Source: Flavobacterium tructae | Lineage (GTDB): Bacteria; Bacteroidota; Bacteroidia; Flavobacteriales; Flavobacteriaceae | Direction: 5' to 3' | Length of the DNA: 64,000 nt | Assembly: GCF_002217475.1 (NCBI RefSeq) | Contig: NZ_MUHH01000034.1 | Coordinates: 1-64,000 of the forward strand | Part shown: piece by piece, positions 1 to 8,224 of the stretch | Numbering within the stretch: position 1 is the stretch's first letter | Layout: every line of letters starts with the position of its first letter | Position numbers and translations under genes: made by a program | Notes under the pieces: model-generated | Told to the model about the DNA's origin: nothing | Seen by the model: the letters and a program-made list of their open reading frames with translations, nothing else | The model's database searches: none

Positions 1-142
1 TATGATTTTCTTTAATTTTATTTTTCTAATGATTTACAACCTTATATTTAAAATATCTAGTAAAATAGAAACATTATTTATTTATTCTATGAATATTTTA
101 TTGACTTTAGGTGTTTTGTATGTTTATTTGATAATGAGATAA
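1..142 (+). CDS. C-terminal end of a possible membrane protein (cut by window start)
   Basis: An open frame runs from the left edge to a TAA at 140-142. The 46 readable residues are strongly hydrophobic, with two segments that could span the membrane (about residues 2-16 and 25-44) and a basic end. This is what the tail of a multi-spanning membrane protein would look like, but the gene's body is outside the window and no family can be named. In DNA this AT-rich a short hydrophobic frame can arise by chance, so confidence is low. Confidence 0.3.
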   Translation, partial: MIFFNFIFLMIYNLIFKISSKIETLFIYSMNILLTLGVLYVYLIMR

Positions 143-251
143 TTTATTTAAAAGGCTGGGTTTCTTGTTTTATAGGGTTGCTATATTTTTAGCAAAGAAG
201 TCTTTAAATTTCTTTGGGGTTAAAAAGGTATTGACCATTTTAACTCGTCTA

Positions 252-384
252 CTGGCGCGAGCGTCCCGTTCGTGAAAGCATGTAAAGTTAGTTTCTGCGA
301 TGGAAAAAATAAATTATATAAAGGGGAGGAGTTGATGGTTCGAAAAGAAAGCGGATTTGTCTACGAGCGGGACGCTCGCGCCAG
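252..384. repeat. Short inverted-repeat element (22-bp GC-rich arms)
   Basis: Arms at 252-273 and 363-384 are reverse complements with one mismatch over 22 bp and enclose about 89 bp of unique AT-rich sequence. The arms (core GCGAGCGTCCCG) are far richer in GC than their surroundings. There is no open reading frame inside. This looks like a non-autonomous palindromic (REP- or MITE-like) element. Confidence 0.7.
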
Positions 385-503
385 CAGGAGAAACAAAAGA
401 ATATATAAAAATTCTGAGTAATCTAGTAAATGACGGGAAAAGAATTGATATTAATAATTAGTCAAACATAAACAAAAGCCGAGCGATGCTAGGTTTTATT
501 GTT

Positions 504-740
504 TTACAAAATACTTTGAATTTTTCTTTTAGTGATAAAGGTATCGATAATGGAGAAAATATGATTGTGGTCGGTTTCTTCAAACTTTGCCACTTCAAGA
601 ATAAGGCTACTGGTGTTTTTATCAATTTGCACATCTTTTCTGCCTGTAAGATAGTCTAAGGAAACTTCAAGAATATTGGCAATTTTACGAGCAATATCAA
701 TAGCGGGAAAAATTTCGTTTCTCCCGACTTTGTAGCGACA
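504..740 (-). pseudogene. Remnant of an XRE-family HTH regulator (C-terminal part only)
   Basis: Reading the minus strand from about 740 to the TAA at 504-506 gives the second half of a Cro/C1-type regulator: a YKVGRNEIFPAIDIARKIAN helix region, then NILEVSLDYLTGR, a spacer, and a helical tail ending FITKRKIQSIL. This matches the layout of small Bacteroidota XRE regulators (ISRYE..., then SLDYLxG, then a short dimerising tail). Upstream of 740 the frame becomes low-complexity residues rich in F, Y, T and N. The first HTH helices and a start codon are missing, so the gene is truncated. The Rhs fragment at 1427 shows that this end of the window is decaying accessory DNA. Confidence 0.65.
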
Positions 741-910
741 AAGGTTTATAAAGAAGTAGGTTTTGTAAAAAGTGTAGCAAGTAGTCGTAAAGTTGTAAAA
801 CTTTGTATCTCATGTAATGTCTAACATGTGACAGTTTTTGTTTAAGGATGTTTTTATGTGTTTGCCATATTGGGACAAAAAAGTAATAATAAATAGTAGA
901 ATCTAGAATC

Positions 911-1426
911 ATGAAATCAATAATTACCACTTTATTTTTAGTACTATCCGTATCAGTATTCTCGCAACAACTGAGTTACAGAAGCGGAGGAGTCGTTTAC
1001 AACGATGCCGAAAATAAAAAACTATCATCCAATGTGGTTCGTGCCTATTTGGACACCAATGCGGAAGCATTAGCACTTTATAATGCCGGGCGTAACAAAA
1101 AAACATGGGGGAATGTACTTTTTTATGGAGGCAGTGGTCTTGTGGTTGCCAATTTAATAGTGGGTTTAACTCAAGATAATACTACTGTTTCCTATGCTAG
1201 TAATGGTTACGGACCTACAGTTAAGTCCGAACCTACCAGTTTTACAGCTGCGATTATTGGTGGTGCGATGATTATCGCCTCTATCCCTATTAAGATGGGG
1301 TATACCAGAAAGATTAAATCTGCCATTGCGAAATATAATGAAGGTTTGGTAGAAAATTATAAACCAGGGACTAAAACCACTTTAGTAGCAAGTGGTAATC
1401 AAATAGGAGTTAGAATTGAATTTTAA
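911..1426 (+). CDS. Exported hypothetical protein with two hydrophobic segments
   Basis: This 171-residue protein begins with a clear signal peptide (MKSIITTLFLVLSVSVFSQ, cleavage near residue 19). A polar region follows, then two hydrophobic glycine-rich stretches (about residues 72-86 and 112-128) separated by a Ser/Thr/Tyr-rich loop. The C-terminus ends VRIEF, a pattern often seen at the end of outer-membrane strands. I do not recognise a named family. The general layout (signal peptide, charged segment, two short hydrophobic segments) occurs in many small uncharacterised Bacteroidota envelope proteins. The ATG at 911 puts the signal peptide at the N-terminus, which supports that start. 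It lies between an XRE remnant and an Rhs remnant, so it may be accessory cargo. No function is assigned. Confidence 0.7.
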   Translation: MKSIITTLFLVLSVSVFSQQLSYRSGGVVYNDAENKKLSSNVVRAYLDTNAEALALYNAGRNKKTWGNVLFYGGSGLVVANLIVGLTQDNTTVSYASNGYGPTVKSEPTSFTAAIIGGAMIIASIPIKMGYTRKIKSAIAKYNEGLVENYKPGTKTTLVASGNQIGVRIEF

Positions 1427-1703
1427 AGGTTTTTAAAGGCAAAAAAGGTGCTGCAGTAACGAATACCGGAATGAGCGGCCTTGGAGGAAGTTTTGCAAAT
1501 TCAGGATTGTGGGGATGATTGCTTTTGGAACTGTTTCAGGAGGAACTGGTGCTGCACTTACAGGAGGTAATTTCTGGCAAGAGGCAGTTACAGGACTTGT
1601 AGTTTTCGGATAGAATCATTTTGTACATCAAATTAATAAACCTGAAACAACGGCTGCAGGTATTTATGAAACAAGAGTATTTACAATTAATTATCAAAAA
1701 TAA
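1427..1703 (+). pseudogene. Rhs repeat-associated core fragment with frameshift and nonsense codon
   Basis: Directly after the previous gene, one frame reads GAAVTNTGMSGLGGSFANSG and stops at TGA 1516-1518. A second frame starting at about 1512 continues with GMIAFGTVSGGTGAALTGG, NFWQEAVTGLVV, a TAG at 1611-1613, then NHFVHQINKPE to a TAA at 1701-1703. Glycine-rich segments followed by GGNFWQxAxTGLxVSGxNH are typical of the end of Rhs-core domains in Flavobacterium polymorphic toxins. The frameshift at about 1512 and the in-frame stop show decay. Only the end of the core module is left, with no YD repeats and no toxin domain. Confidence 0.65.
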
Positions 1704-1758
1704 ACTTAGAGATATAGTCATTTTTTAAGTGGTAAAAAAAAATAAAGAACAATTAGTT

Positions 1759-2754
1759 ATGAAAAAAATAGTTTTAGCATCCGTATTATTTTTAGGAACC
1801 ATGTTCTCTTTTAGCCAAACAGGGACAGTCACTTCGGTTGGTGCCTTAGCTATTGGTACTTCAGGGACAAATGTGAATTCTGCCGTAACAAACAGTACAA
1901 CAACTCCCATTATAACATTGAATATTCCGTATGCTAGCTCAATAGCAACGGGATTAATTACGACTGATAACCAAACGTTTTCTGGGCAAAAAACATTTAA
2001 GAATAGTATTTCTTCTGACCCTGTGGCCATATCCACCGCTAACACCATATTTTATAGTCTCGCCATAAATGGAAAAACGGTTGGATCAGGGAAAGTCTTT
2101 GAATTGCTAAAAGGGTGGGGGACAGTAACGGGTTCTAATTTAAGTGGTATTACGGATGTTGGATTACGAATATCAAATGATATTTCAGGTATGCCATATC
2201 CTTCGTTGAATTTAGGCAGAGACAACAAACAAAACATTTGGCTTTGTTCTATTCCGGCAGCCTTAACAGATGGTGTTTCTCAAATCAACAGCAGATTGCA
2301 AATTGGATATGACCAGTGGGTTCCTGACACTGCGAATGTCAATACACTTGCTGTCAATGGTACCGGTTATTTTGCTTCAGCAATAGGTATTGGGACTTCA
2401 AATTTTACAGATGGAGCTGATAGTTACAAACTTTCTGTAAAAGGAAAAATTCGAGCCGAAGAGGTAAAAGTTTACAATACTTGGGCCGATTACGTTTTTA
2501 GTAAAGATTACGAGTTACCAGATTTAAAAGAAGTTGAAAAATACATTGCTAAAAATGGACATTTAAAAAATGTACCTTCAGCAAAGGAAATTACGAAAAA
2601 TGGCTTAGAACTTGGAGAAATGATTAAGATTCAACAAGAAAAAATAGAAGAATTAACGCTTTATCTGATTGAGCAGAATAAAAGGATTGAAGAGCAAAAT
2701 AGGGATCTTCAGGAATTAAAAACTCAAATAAAAATCCTATTGGAGAAAAAGTAA
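1759..2754 (+). CDS. Exported tail-fibre-like protein with C-terminal coiled coil
   Basis: The gene starts at ATG 1759, where a signal peptide begins (MKKIVLASVLFLGTMFSFSQ); an in-frame GTG at 1729 would add ten polar residues in front of it and is less likely. The 331-residue product has a low-complexity Ser/Thr/Gly-rich repeat region that resembles phage tail-fibre collars in Bacteroidota, a KIRAEEVKV strand, a conserved segment with YELPDLKEVEKYI and GHLKNVPSAKEI, and a long C-terminal coiled coil (about residues 280-331). The C-terminal part resembles the region seen in Bacteroidota proteins annotated as tail fibre or endosialidase-chaperone-like. I do not see the catalytic Ser/Lys arrangement of a self-cleaving S74 peptidase. 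A surface-exposed, trimeric structural role is inferred. No sorting domain is visible. Confidence 0.75.
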   Translation: MKKIVLASVLFLGTMFSFSQTGTVTSVGALAIGTSGTNVNSAVTNSTTTPIITLNIPYASSIATGLITTDNQTFSGQKTFKNSISSDPVAISTANTIFYSLAINGKTVGSGKVFELLKGWGTVTGSNLSGITDVGLRISNDISGMPYPSLNLGRDNKQNIWLCSIPAALTDGVSQINSRLQIGYDQWVPDTANVNTLAVNGTGYFASAIGIGTSNFTDGADSYKLSVKGKIRAEEVKVYNTWADYVFSKDYELPDLKEVEKYIAKNGHLKNVPSAKEITKNGLELGEMIKIQQEKIEELTLYLIEQNKRIEEQNRDLQELKTQIKILLEKK

Positions 2755-2820
2755 TACATATAGTTTTAAGCATAATTTTCGTAGTTGCCAAGAAGTTATT
2801 ATTCTAGGCAATTTATCTTA

Positions 2821-3960
2821 TTAGCTAATTTTCCAACTTTTTAAATATTCTTCCGCAATTTTGAGGTAATCATGTTCTTTTTCAACAAAGGCTCTGGCAC
2901 GTTTTCCTATTGCTATTATTTCGTTAGGATTTTCTATTAAATATGACAATTCATTTACTAGATAATCTACATCAGGAATGGCATTTATGCAAACTCTCTC
3001 TTTCAATTTATAATAATTTACGAAATCATCTTCAGCACCAGTAAATACTACTTTTCCTTTTGCCATTGCTTCGAGAGCATTATATCCTTGGTCTTGGCTA
3101 AAGGCTTGATCTAGGAGAATATGAGATTTGTTGTATAAATTAATGTAAATAGGATAGGGTACTGTATTGGTAATTATAATTTCTACTTTATCGTTATATT
3201 TTTCTTTTATAATTTTTAGTGCTTTTTCAAAATACGGTATCCCCTTTTGATGATAGCTGTATTTGTTAATGCCTAAAAAAATAATTACTTTATCTTGAAT
3301 GATTAGATCTTTGAAAATTAGTTTAGTGCAATCTACCGGATAGGGTATAAATTTAGAAAAAATAGGATAATTCTTTGTAGCATCTAAATAATCGAAATCA
3401 GTAGCAATTAACCCATCGAAAGTACTCATAATATATTCATGGATTTTAATATGCCCTTTTTTTAAGTATTCATTAAACCAGTTGAACTCTTTTGAGGGTT
3501 TTGATTTTTCTAATGAAGGTTGATAAATAGATTTATAGTCCTTATTCTCAATATAAAACTTAAGAGTCATATAATCTAATCCACAAGATAATAGAAAAGA
3601 ACGCTTATTATTTTGTGTTATTTTTTTTATCAAATAGAGTTCTATTTTTCTCGTTGTTTTTATTGATGATTCGTTAACAAATTGTACGATATCATAGTTT
3701 TTTAATTTAGGAAGAAATAAATAGAAACGAATACCAGATTCTAAACTTGCTAAATCAAATTTGAACAGCCTATAAATTATTTTTCTGGGTATAGTGAAAA
3801 TTTTTCTTTTAAAAAATGTTGGTTCATGATTGTAATCTACAGGATAACATCTGTAGCCATTCCTATTTCCTATCAAAAGAACCTCATGTCCAAGTTCTAC
3901 TAGTCCTTTTTTTAAAGAATTATGTAAAAGACTATATTCTCCAATTAGTAAAATTCGCAT
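2821..3960 (-). CDS. Glycosyltransferase, GT4-like (GT-B fold)
   Basis: The 379-residue protein has the two-domain GT-B layout. The N-terminal Rossmann half starts MRILLIGEYSLLHNSLKKGL, with a glycine-containing loop near residue 10. The C-terminal half contains IIFLGINKYSYHQKG, then the nucleotide-sugar binding region around residue 298 (DQGYNALEAMAKGK), which corresponds to the EX7E-type donor site of GT4 enzymes. It ends with a helix typical of the family (VEKEHDYLKIAEEYLKSW). It probably transfers a sugar to a growing surface polysaccharide or lipid-linked oligosaccharide in the cytoplasm; donor and acceptor cannot be told from sequence. It is AT-rich and divergent from the next gene, as is common in polysaccharide loci. 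Confidence 0.8.
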   Translation of the reverse strand: MRILLIGEYSLLHNSLKKGLVELGHEVLLIGNRNGYRCYPVDYNHEPTFFKRKIFTIPRKIIYRLFKFDLASLESGIRFYLFLPKLKNYDIVQFVNESSIKTTRKIELYLIKKITQNNKRSFLLSCGLDYMTLKFYIENKDYKSIYQPSLEKSKPSKEFNWFNEYLKKGHIKIHEYIMSTFDGLIATDFDYLDATKNYPIFSKFIPYPVDCTKLIFKDLIIQDKVIIFLGINKYSYHQKGIPYFEKALKIIKEKYNDKVEIIITNTVPYPIYINLYNKSHILLDQAFSQDQGYNALEAMAKGKVVFTGAEDDFVNYYKLKERVCINAIPDVDYLVNELSYLIENPNEIIAIGKRARAFVEKEHDYLKIAEEYLKSWKIS

Positions 3961-4104
3961 ATATTTTAATTAGTAAAAAGAAAAAAAAGTAAATGTAAAA
4001 CAATTTGGTTATTGAAATAGATCAAATATAGTAAAGGTGTTATTTTTCCTTTTTAAAACAAAACAGAACTGCATTTTGTATTTCAAGGAGAAAAAAAATT
4101 ACAT

Positions 4105-4962
4105 TTGTTTAAGAATGAAAACCACTTGAAAGAGATCTATACTATTGATAATATTGAAATTTTAATTTCTACAATGAACAGAGATTCATTAGATTTTCTA
4201 GTGCCAATGTTTCCTTTTTCTCATTTTTCTCACTTTCACCTTTTGATTGTTAATCAAACCCAAAATGATACAATTCTGACATCTGCTTATTCCAATGTCA
4301 GAGTTGTAAATTCGTTTGAAAAAGGGTTGTCAAAAAGTAGAAATTTAGCCTTTAAAAATGCGACGGGAAAAATTCTTTTAATTGCTGATGATGATATAAC
4401 TTATGAAGAAGGATTTAGTACTAATATTGTTAAAGCATATAATAAATTTCCTGAGGCATCAGTTATAAGTTTTTGTGCTGTAAATTCAAAAGGAGATCTA
4501 ATGAAAAAATATCCTTCTCGTTTAAAAAATAATTTAAATATTTTTGATATTTTTAAGACAAGCTCAATAGAAATTACGCTAAATAAAAAGATTCTTGATA
4601 CTTCTAAAAGTAGATTTGATGAGAATTTTGGACTGGGAGGGATTTTCGAGTTAGGAGAAGAAGCAATTTTTCTGTCAGATTTGAGGAAGGAAAATAAACA
4701 GCTTGTCTTTGTGCCCGAAGTAATTGTAAAACATCATCAGCAGACTTCTTCGGATAAAAAAGAGGTAATAGAAAGATATTACATCAATGGAGCATTATTT
4801 TTCCGAATTTTAAAAAAGAAAGCTATTCTTTGGTTATTTATCAAGCTATTTTTTGACTTGAAGCAAAAGAATTTGAAATTCACGGGTATTAAAAAAGCTC
4901 TTAATTGGACATACGAGGGATATAAAAAGTTTGAAAGCATACAATACAAAAATGAAAAATAA
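4105..4962 (+). CDS. Glycosyltransferase, GT2-like
   Basis: The 285-residue protein has a GT-A-like core. IEILISTMNRDSLDFL is near the N-terminus, FEKGLSKSRNLAFKNATG is the conserved segment before the acid motif, and IADDDITYEEGF holds the metal-binding DxD (about residues 95-97). EEAIFLSDLR near residue 195 resembles the usual acceptor-side ED motif. The C-terminus is basic and helical. No ATG fits the start: the frame opens after a stop at 4054, and TTG 4105 lies about 14 nt after an AAGGAG, so TTG is the best start but is uncertain. The next gene starts immediately after its stop, which indicates co-transcription with the ketoisomerase. The substrate is unknown. Confidence 0.75.
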   Translation: MFKNENHLKEIYTIDNIEILISTMNRDSLDFLVPMFPFSHFSHFHLLIVNQTQNDTILTSAYSNVRVVNSFEKGLSKSRNLAFKNATGKILLIADDDITYEEGFSTNIVKAYNKFPEASVISFCAVNSKGDLMKKYPSRLKNNLNIFDIFKTSSIEITLNKKILDTSKSRFDENFGLGGIFELGEEAIFLSDLRKENKQLVFVPEVIVKHHQQTSSDKKEVIERYYINGALFFRILKKKAILWLFIKLFFDLKQKNLKFTGIKKALNWTYEGYKKFESIQYKNEK

Positions 4963-5367
4963 ATGAATGTACAAATCTTATCGATCCCTAAAATAGAAGA
5001 GCGAAGAGGGAATCTTTCAGTAATTGAAAATGATATTATTCCTTTCAGTATCAAAAGAGTGTATTATTTATATGATGTTCCGGCAGGATCAGAACGAGGC
5101 GGGCATGCGCACAAAGATCTTCGACAGTTTTTGGTTGCTTTAAGCGGCAGTTTTGATGTTGTTTTAAACGATGGAAAAGAAGAGAAGATTGTTACTTTAA
5201 ATAAACCGTATGAAGGTTTGTTAATCAATCCGGGAATTTGGCGTGAACTTCAAAATTTTTCTTCGGGTTCAATTTGCCTGGTTGTAGCTTCAGAAGTTTA
5301 TATAGAAGATGATTACATTAGAGATTTTGATGAATTTATGTGCTCGAAAAAGACTATTGATAAATAG
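4963..5367 (+). CDS. FdtA/QdtA-family sugar 3,4-ketoisomerase (WxcM-like cupin)
   Basis: This 134-residue single-domain cupin starts in the base after the previous stop. VYYLYDVPAGSERGGHAHKD (about residues 33-52) holds the two active-site histidines (H48, H50) typical of FdtA/QdtA enzymes. FLVALSGSFDVVLNDG and LLINPGIWRELQNF form the second cupin motif. Family members convert dTDP-4-keto-6-deoxyglucose to a 3-keto sugar on the way to dTDP-Fuc3NAc or Qui3NAc. The usual partners (RmlA/RmlB, a 3-aminotransferase and an acetyltransferase) are not in the window, so they must lie elsewhere or the enzyme has another substrate. The 3' end overlaps the convergent glycosyltransferase by 14 bp. Confidence 0.85.
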   Translation: MNVQILSIPKIEERRGNLSVIENDIIPFSIKRVYYLYDVPAGSERGGHAHKDLRQFLVALSGSFDVVLNDGKEEKIVTLNKPYEGLLINPGIWRELQNFSSGSICLVVASEVYIEDDYIRDFDEFMCSKKTIDK

Positions 5368-6289
5368 AAAAGTTAAAACCTTTTCGCCTTAAAAGTTTTT
5401 TTATTTTGAGTAATGGTATTAACACGTATCTGGGCAGACAGTATATAACTTTAGTTTTAAAAGAAATATTTTCTTTTAAGATGGTTTTAAGCAATTCTTT
5501 CGATTTTTTGTTTTCACCGGCAATTTTATATTGTAAAGCATATTCTATTCTATAAACGTCAAGATATTTTTTTAAGCTTGGATTGCTTTTTTCTTCTTGT
5601 TCATAGTCCTCAAAATTCTTTAAGTTTTTTTCCAGTATTGGGGTTTTCGAAAGACTGTTTTCGATGTAATGCAGGTAAGATGCCGTAACTTTATTGCTCA
5701 ATGCAACGGAATATCTTAATGCAATTCGAATCCACATATCCACATCCTGGCCACTGGATATGCTTGGCTTAAAGTCACCTATTTCTTTAAATATGTTTTT
5801 CGGAATTACAATTGAAGATGAGGTAGCTATAGGATAAGGTAAACTGGTTTTAAAGTAATCCGGAATAATGCCTTCAAAAGCAGTAGAGATTTCTTTAAAC
5901 TTTGGAATATAATTTTTTCCATTACTAAATACTAACTCGTAACGAGAAGCAAAAATACCCGCATCCGGAAATTTTTCTATTAAAGTTTTTAAAGTTTCGA
6001 GGTGATTAGGTGCCCATAAATCATCTGCGTCTAAAAAAGCAATGTAATTACATTTTGCTTTTTCAATTCCGAGATTTCTTGCTATAGAGGCTCCCTGATT
6101 TTTTTCGTTGTAAAGTTGTATGCGGTCATCATTAAACCCTTGGACTTTTGCCATGCTATTGTCTGTAGATCCATCATTTATTACAATAATTTCAAAATCT
6201 GCAAAAGTTTGATCGAGAATACTTTTTATAGTATTTTCGATATAATCAGCTTTATTGTATAATGGAATGACAATAGAGAAAAATGCCAT
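5354..6289 (-). CDS. Glycosyltransferase family 2
   Basis: This 311-residue GT-A enzyme has textbook motifs: SIVIPLYNKADYIENTI (residues 5-21), the nucleotide-binding VINDGSTDNS (36-45), and the metal site FLDADDLW (85-92). SGQDVDMWIRIALRY near residue 180 is the acceptor/catalytic region. The C-terminal third is helical and basic, probably membrane-associated. Its start lies 1 nt after the stop of the upstream glycosyltransferase gene (6291-7178), so the two are translated from one message. It probably acts in surface polysaccharide or glycoprotein glycan synthesis; donor and linkage are unknown. Confidence 0.9.
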   Translation of the reverse strand: MAFFSIVIPLYNKADYIENTIKSILDQTFADFEIIVINDGSTDNSMAKVQGFNDDRIQLYNEKNQGASIARNLGIEKAKCNYIAFLDADDLWAPNHLETLKTLIEKFPDAGIFASRYELVFSNGKNYIPKFKEISTAFEGIIPDYFKTSLPYPIATSSSIVIPKNIFKEIGDFKPSISSGQDVDMWIRIALRYSVALSNKVTASYLHYIENSLSKTPILEKNLKNFEDYEQEEKSNPSLKKYLDVYRIEYALQYKIAGENKKSKELLKTILKENISFKTKVIYCLPRYVLIPLLKIKKLLRRKGFNFSIYQ

Positions 6290-6290
6290 G

Positions 6291-7178
6291 TTACTTGGTT
6301 TTTAAAGTGCAATAATAACCTAATTTATAGAAATCCAGTACGTACAGATTAGGCTTTTTTGATATTAAATTAGCGAGTACTGTGTTTTTGCTTTTTTCAT
6401 AAATTAACCTTGAAACTCCTGTTAGATGAAACTTTTTTAAAGAGGAATAAATCCTGCTTAGTTTAATGTCTTTTGAATCTATTTTTTGAGAAGAAATCAG
6501 GTTATGAAGATTTTTGACTGCTCTTTCAGTTTTTCTTATGAAATCAATGTTATCTTCTTGATTGTGATGAATTAATATATTTTCAATATGAGTAATCGGA
6601 ACAGAATTCAATCGAAGTTTTTGTATAAAAATAGAATCTTCATAACCATATTCATTTACGAATTCAGGAAAAGGAAACTGCAAAAGGATTTCCCTTTTTA
6701 AAAGCAGATTCCAAGTAAATACAAAATCATAATTGTCTTTAAATCTGTGCTCTAAAAGTTTGATTTCCCTATTTATTCCATATTTCCATCGAAGTAATTT
6801 TTCTTTGGGAGGAACTGTATCCGGATATTCGACACCTCCAAAGATGACTTTAGGTGCTTTTGATAATAAATGAATATAATTTTTGAGATAAGACTCATTC
6901 TTTGGTAAAGCATCAGCCTCCATAATCAAAACATATTCGTATTTTGATTTATGGGCTAAAGAATTGATGTTTTGACCTCTTCCTAAATTTTCTTTATTAA
7001 TGAAAAAAGAGCAGTTTTCTAAGTGATTGATTTGGTTGTTTTTATCAATAATTTTACCACTGGCATCATCCTGAGCGATGATTTCATATACAATTCCTAA
7101 ATTATCTGCCTGATGTTTAAGTTCCAAAACAAGTGGCAAAACATCATAATTATAAACCGGAATTAAAATAGAAAGCAC
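6291..7178 (-). CDS. Glycosyltransferase family 2 (divergent)
   Basis: The 295-residue protein begins MLSILIPVYNYDVLPLVLEL, a GT2 N-terminus, and carries IIAQDDASG (about 33-41), the segment NKENLGRGQNINSLAHKSK, and the metal motif MEADALP (86-92). YGYEDSIFIQKLRL near residue 190 is the second acidic motif. The start is GTG, and its first G is the last base of the ftsE TAG stop (TAGTG), so translation is coupled to ftsE. The 3' neighbour starts 1 nt downstream. The pair of GT2 genes behind a division gene suggests shared transcription, not a shared function. Confidence 0.85.
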   Translation of the reverse strand: MLSILIPVYNYDVLPLVLELKHQADNLGIVYEIIAQDDASGKIIDKNNQINHLENCSFFINKENLGRGQNINSLAHKSKYEYVLIMEADALPKNESYLKNYIHLLSKAPKVIFGGVEYPDTVPPKEKLLRWKYGINREIKLLEHRFKDNYDFVFTWNLLLKREILLQFPFPEFVNEYGYEDSIFIQKLRLNSVPITHIENILIHHNQEDNIDFIRKTERAVKNLHNLISSQKIDSKDIKLSRIYSSLKKFHLTGVSRLIYEKSKNTVLANLISKKPNLYVLDFYKLGYYCTLKTK

Positions 7179-7861
7179 TATACGCTGCGTTGCACCACTT
7201 CAAAAATTCTTTCGTCTTCACATTTTAGGGTTTTAGACGGGAACTTCATCAGTAAAGCATAATCGTGGGTTACCATGATCACTGTTTTACCGTTGGCATT
7301 GATTTTTTTAAGTACTTCAAGAACCTCTGAGCTGGTTTGCGGATCAAGATTTCCGGTTGGCTCATCGGCTAAGATAAATTCAGGATCGTTTAGTAAGGCT
7401 CTTGCAATGGCGACACGCTGTTGTTCGCCTCCTGAAAGTTGATGTGGCATTTTGTTTAGGAATTCTTTCATGCCTACCTTATCCAGAACTTCATCGATTT
7501 TATGCTCCATGGCTTCTTTTTCAGACCAACCTGTGGCTTTTAAAACAAAAAGCATATTGTCTTTTACCGAACGGTCCGGAAGTAATTTAAAATCCTGAAA
7601 CACAATTCCGATTTTACGTCTCAAATAAGGGATTTCACTTTCTTTTAAAGTCGCCAGATCAAATTCAACGATATGTCCTTCCCCCTCAGTTAAAGGCAAA
7701 TCACCATAAAGCGTTTTCATGAAACTACTCTTTCCGGAACCGGTTTTTCCAATTATATAGATAAATTCACCATGCTGAACATCTAAATTAATGTGAGATA
7801 AAATTTTCTTTCCTTCCTGATATATAGTGACTTCTTTAAGAGACAGTACGGTTTGCGACAT
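7178..7861 (-). CDS. ftsE: Cell-division ATP-binding protein FtsE
   Basis: The product is 227 residues from the ATG at 7861 (MSQTVLSLKEV); an in-frame upstream start would add 32 residues that do not fit the family. All ABC motifs are present: Walker A GKTGSGKSS (38-46), Q-loop VFQDFKLLPD (Q89), signature LSGGEQQR (142-149), Walker B FILADEP (162-168) and the H-loop THD (H199). FtsE with the membrane protein FtsX couples division to peptidoglycan hydrolase activation; ftsX is not adjacent here. Two glycosyltransferase genes follow, the first overlapping the stop codon. MacB/LolD-type ATPases are the main alternative, but length and the SVKDNMLFVLKATG segment fit FtsE. Confidence 0.88.
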   Translation of the reverse strand: MSQTVLSLKEVTIYQEGKKILSHINLDVQHGEFIYIIGKTGSGKSSFMKTLYGDLPLTEGEGHIVEFDLATLKESEIPYLRRKIGIVFQDFKLLPDRSVKDNMLFVLKATGWSEKEAMEHKIDEVLDKVGMKEFLNKMPHQLSGGEQQRVAIARALLNDPEFILADEPTGNLDPQTSSEVLEVLKKINANGKTVIMVTHDYALLMKFPSKTLKCEDERIFEVVQRSV

Positions 7862-8224
7862 AATAAAATTAATTTGAATGGTAAAAGTAATAAGATAACG
7901 CTTGGATTCAAAATAAATTTTAATCATTTCTGTGAGGAATTTCAAAAAAACGGCCACAGATTAATGAATTAGAATGATTTTATTCCTTTTGCTAAAGTTA
8001 ATTTTTCAATCTGTGAAAAGGGGTGAAATCTTTGTCAAACCTAACAGAATTGTTGTTTCAATTGTAAAACAGAAAAATATTTCTGTAAAGTTTGAGAACC
8101 AATCTTTTGGCGTTTACTATGTAGTTTAATAATTGCGATTAAAATATTTATTCATAATAAATTCAAGGAACGTTTCGTTATAAACGGTATAAAATGATAC
8201 ATTTGAATACTAAATATAATTAAA
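7862..8224. other. Divergent intergenic region between ftsE and the TPR gene
   Basis: This 363-bp AT-rich stretch separates two divergent genes. It has a small palindrome at 8069-8086 (ACAGAAA / TTTCTGT) that could bind a regulator, and a TAcaTTTG -7-like element at 8198-8205. No ORF, tRNA or repeat element is evident. Confidence 0.5.
8198..8205 (+). promoter_or_regulatory. Candidate -7 element (TAnnTTTG) of the TPR gene
   Basis: TACATTTG matches the Bacteroidota -7 consensus and lies 20 nt before the ATG. No clear TTG at -33 is visible at the usual spacing. Confidence 0.4.

Noticed and set aside
697..930. Minus-strand frame of 77 codons upstream of the exported protein gene
   Set aside because: Low-complexity Tyr/Phe/Leu-rich residues; it overlaps the XRE remnant in another frame and has no plausible product.
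1725..2048. Antisense frame of 107 codons in the tail-fibre-like gene
   Set aside because: It lies opposite a real gene with a clear signal peptide and coiled coil; composition is that of a shadow frame.
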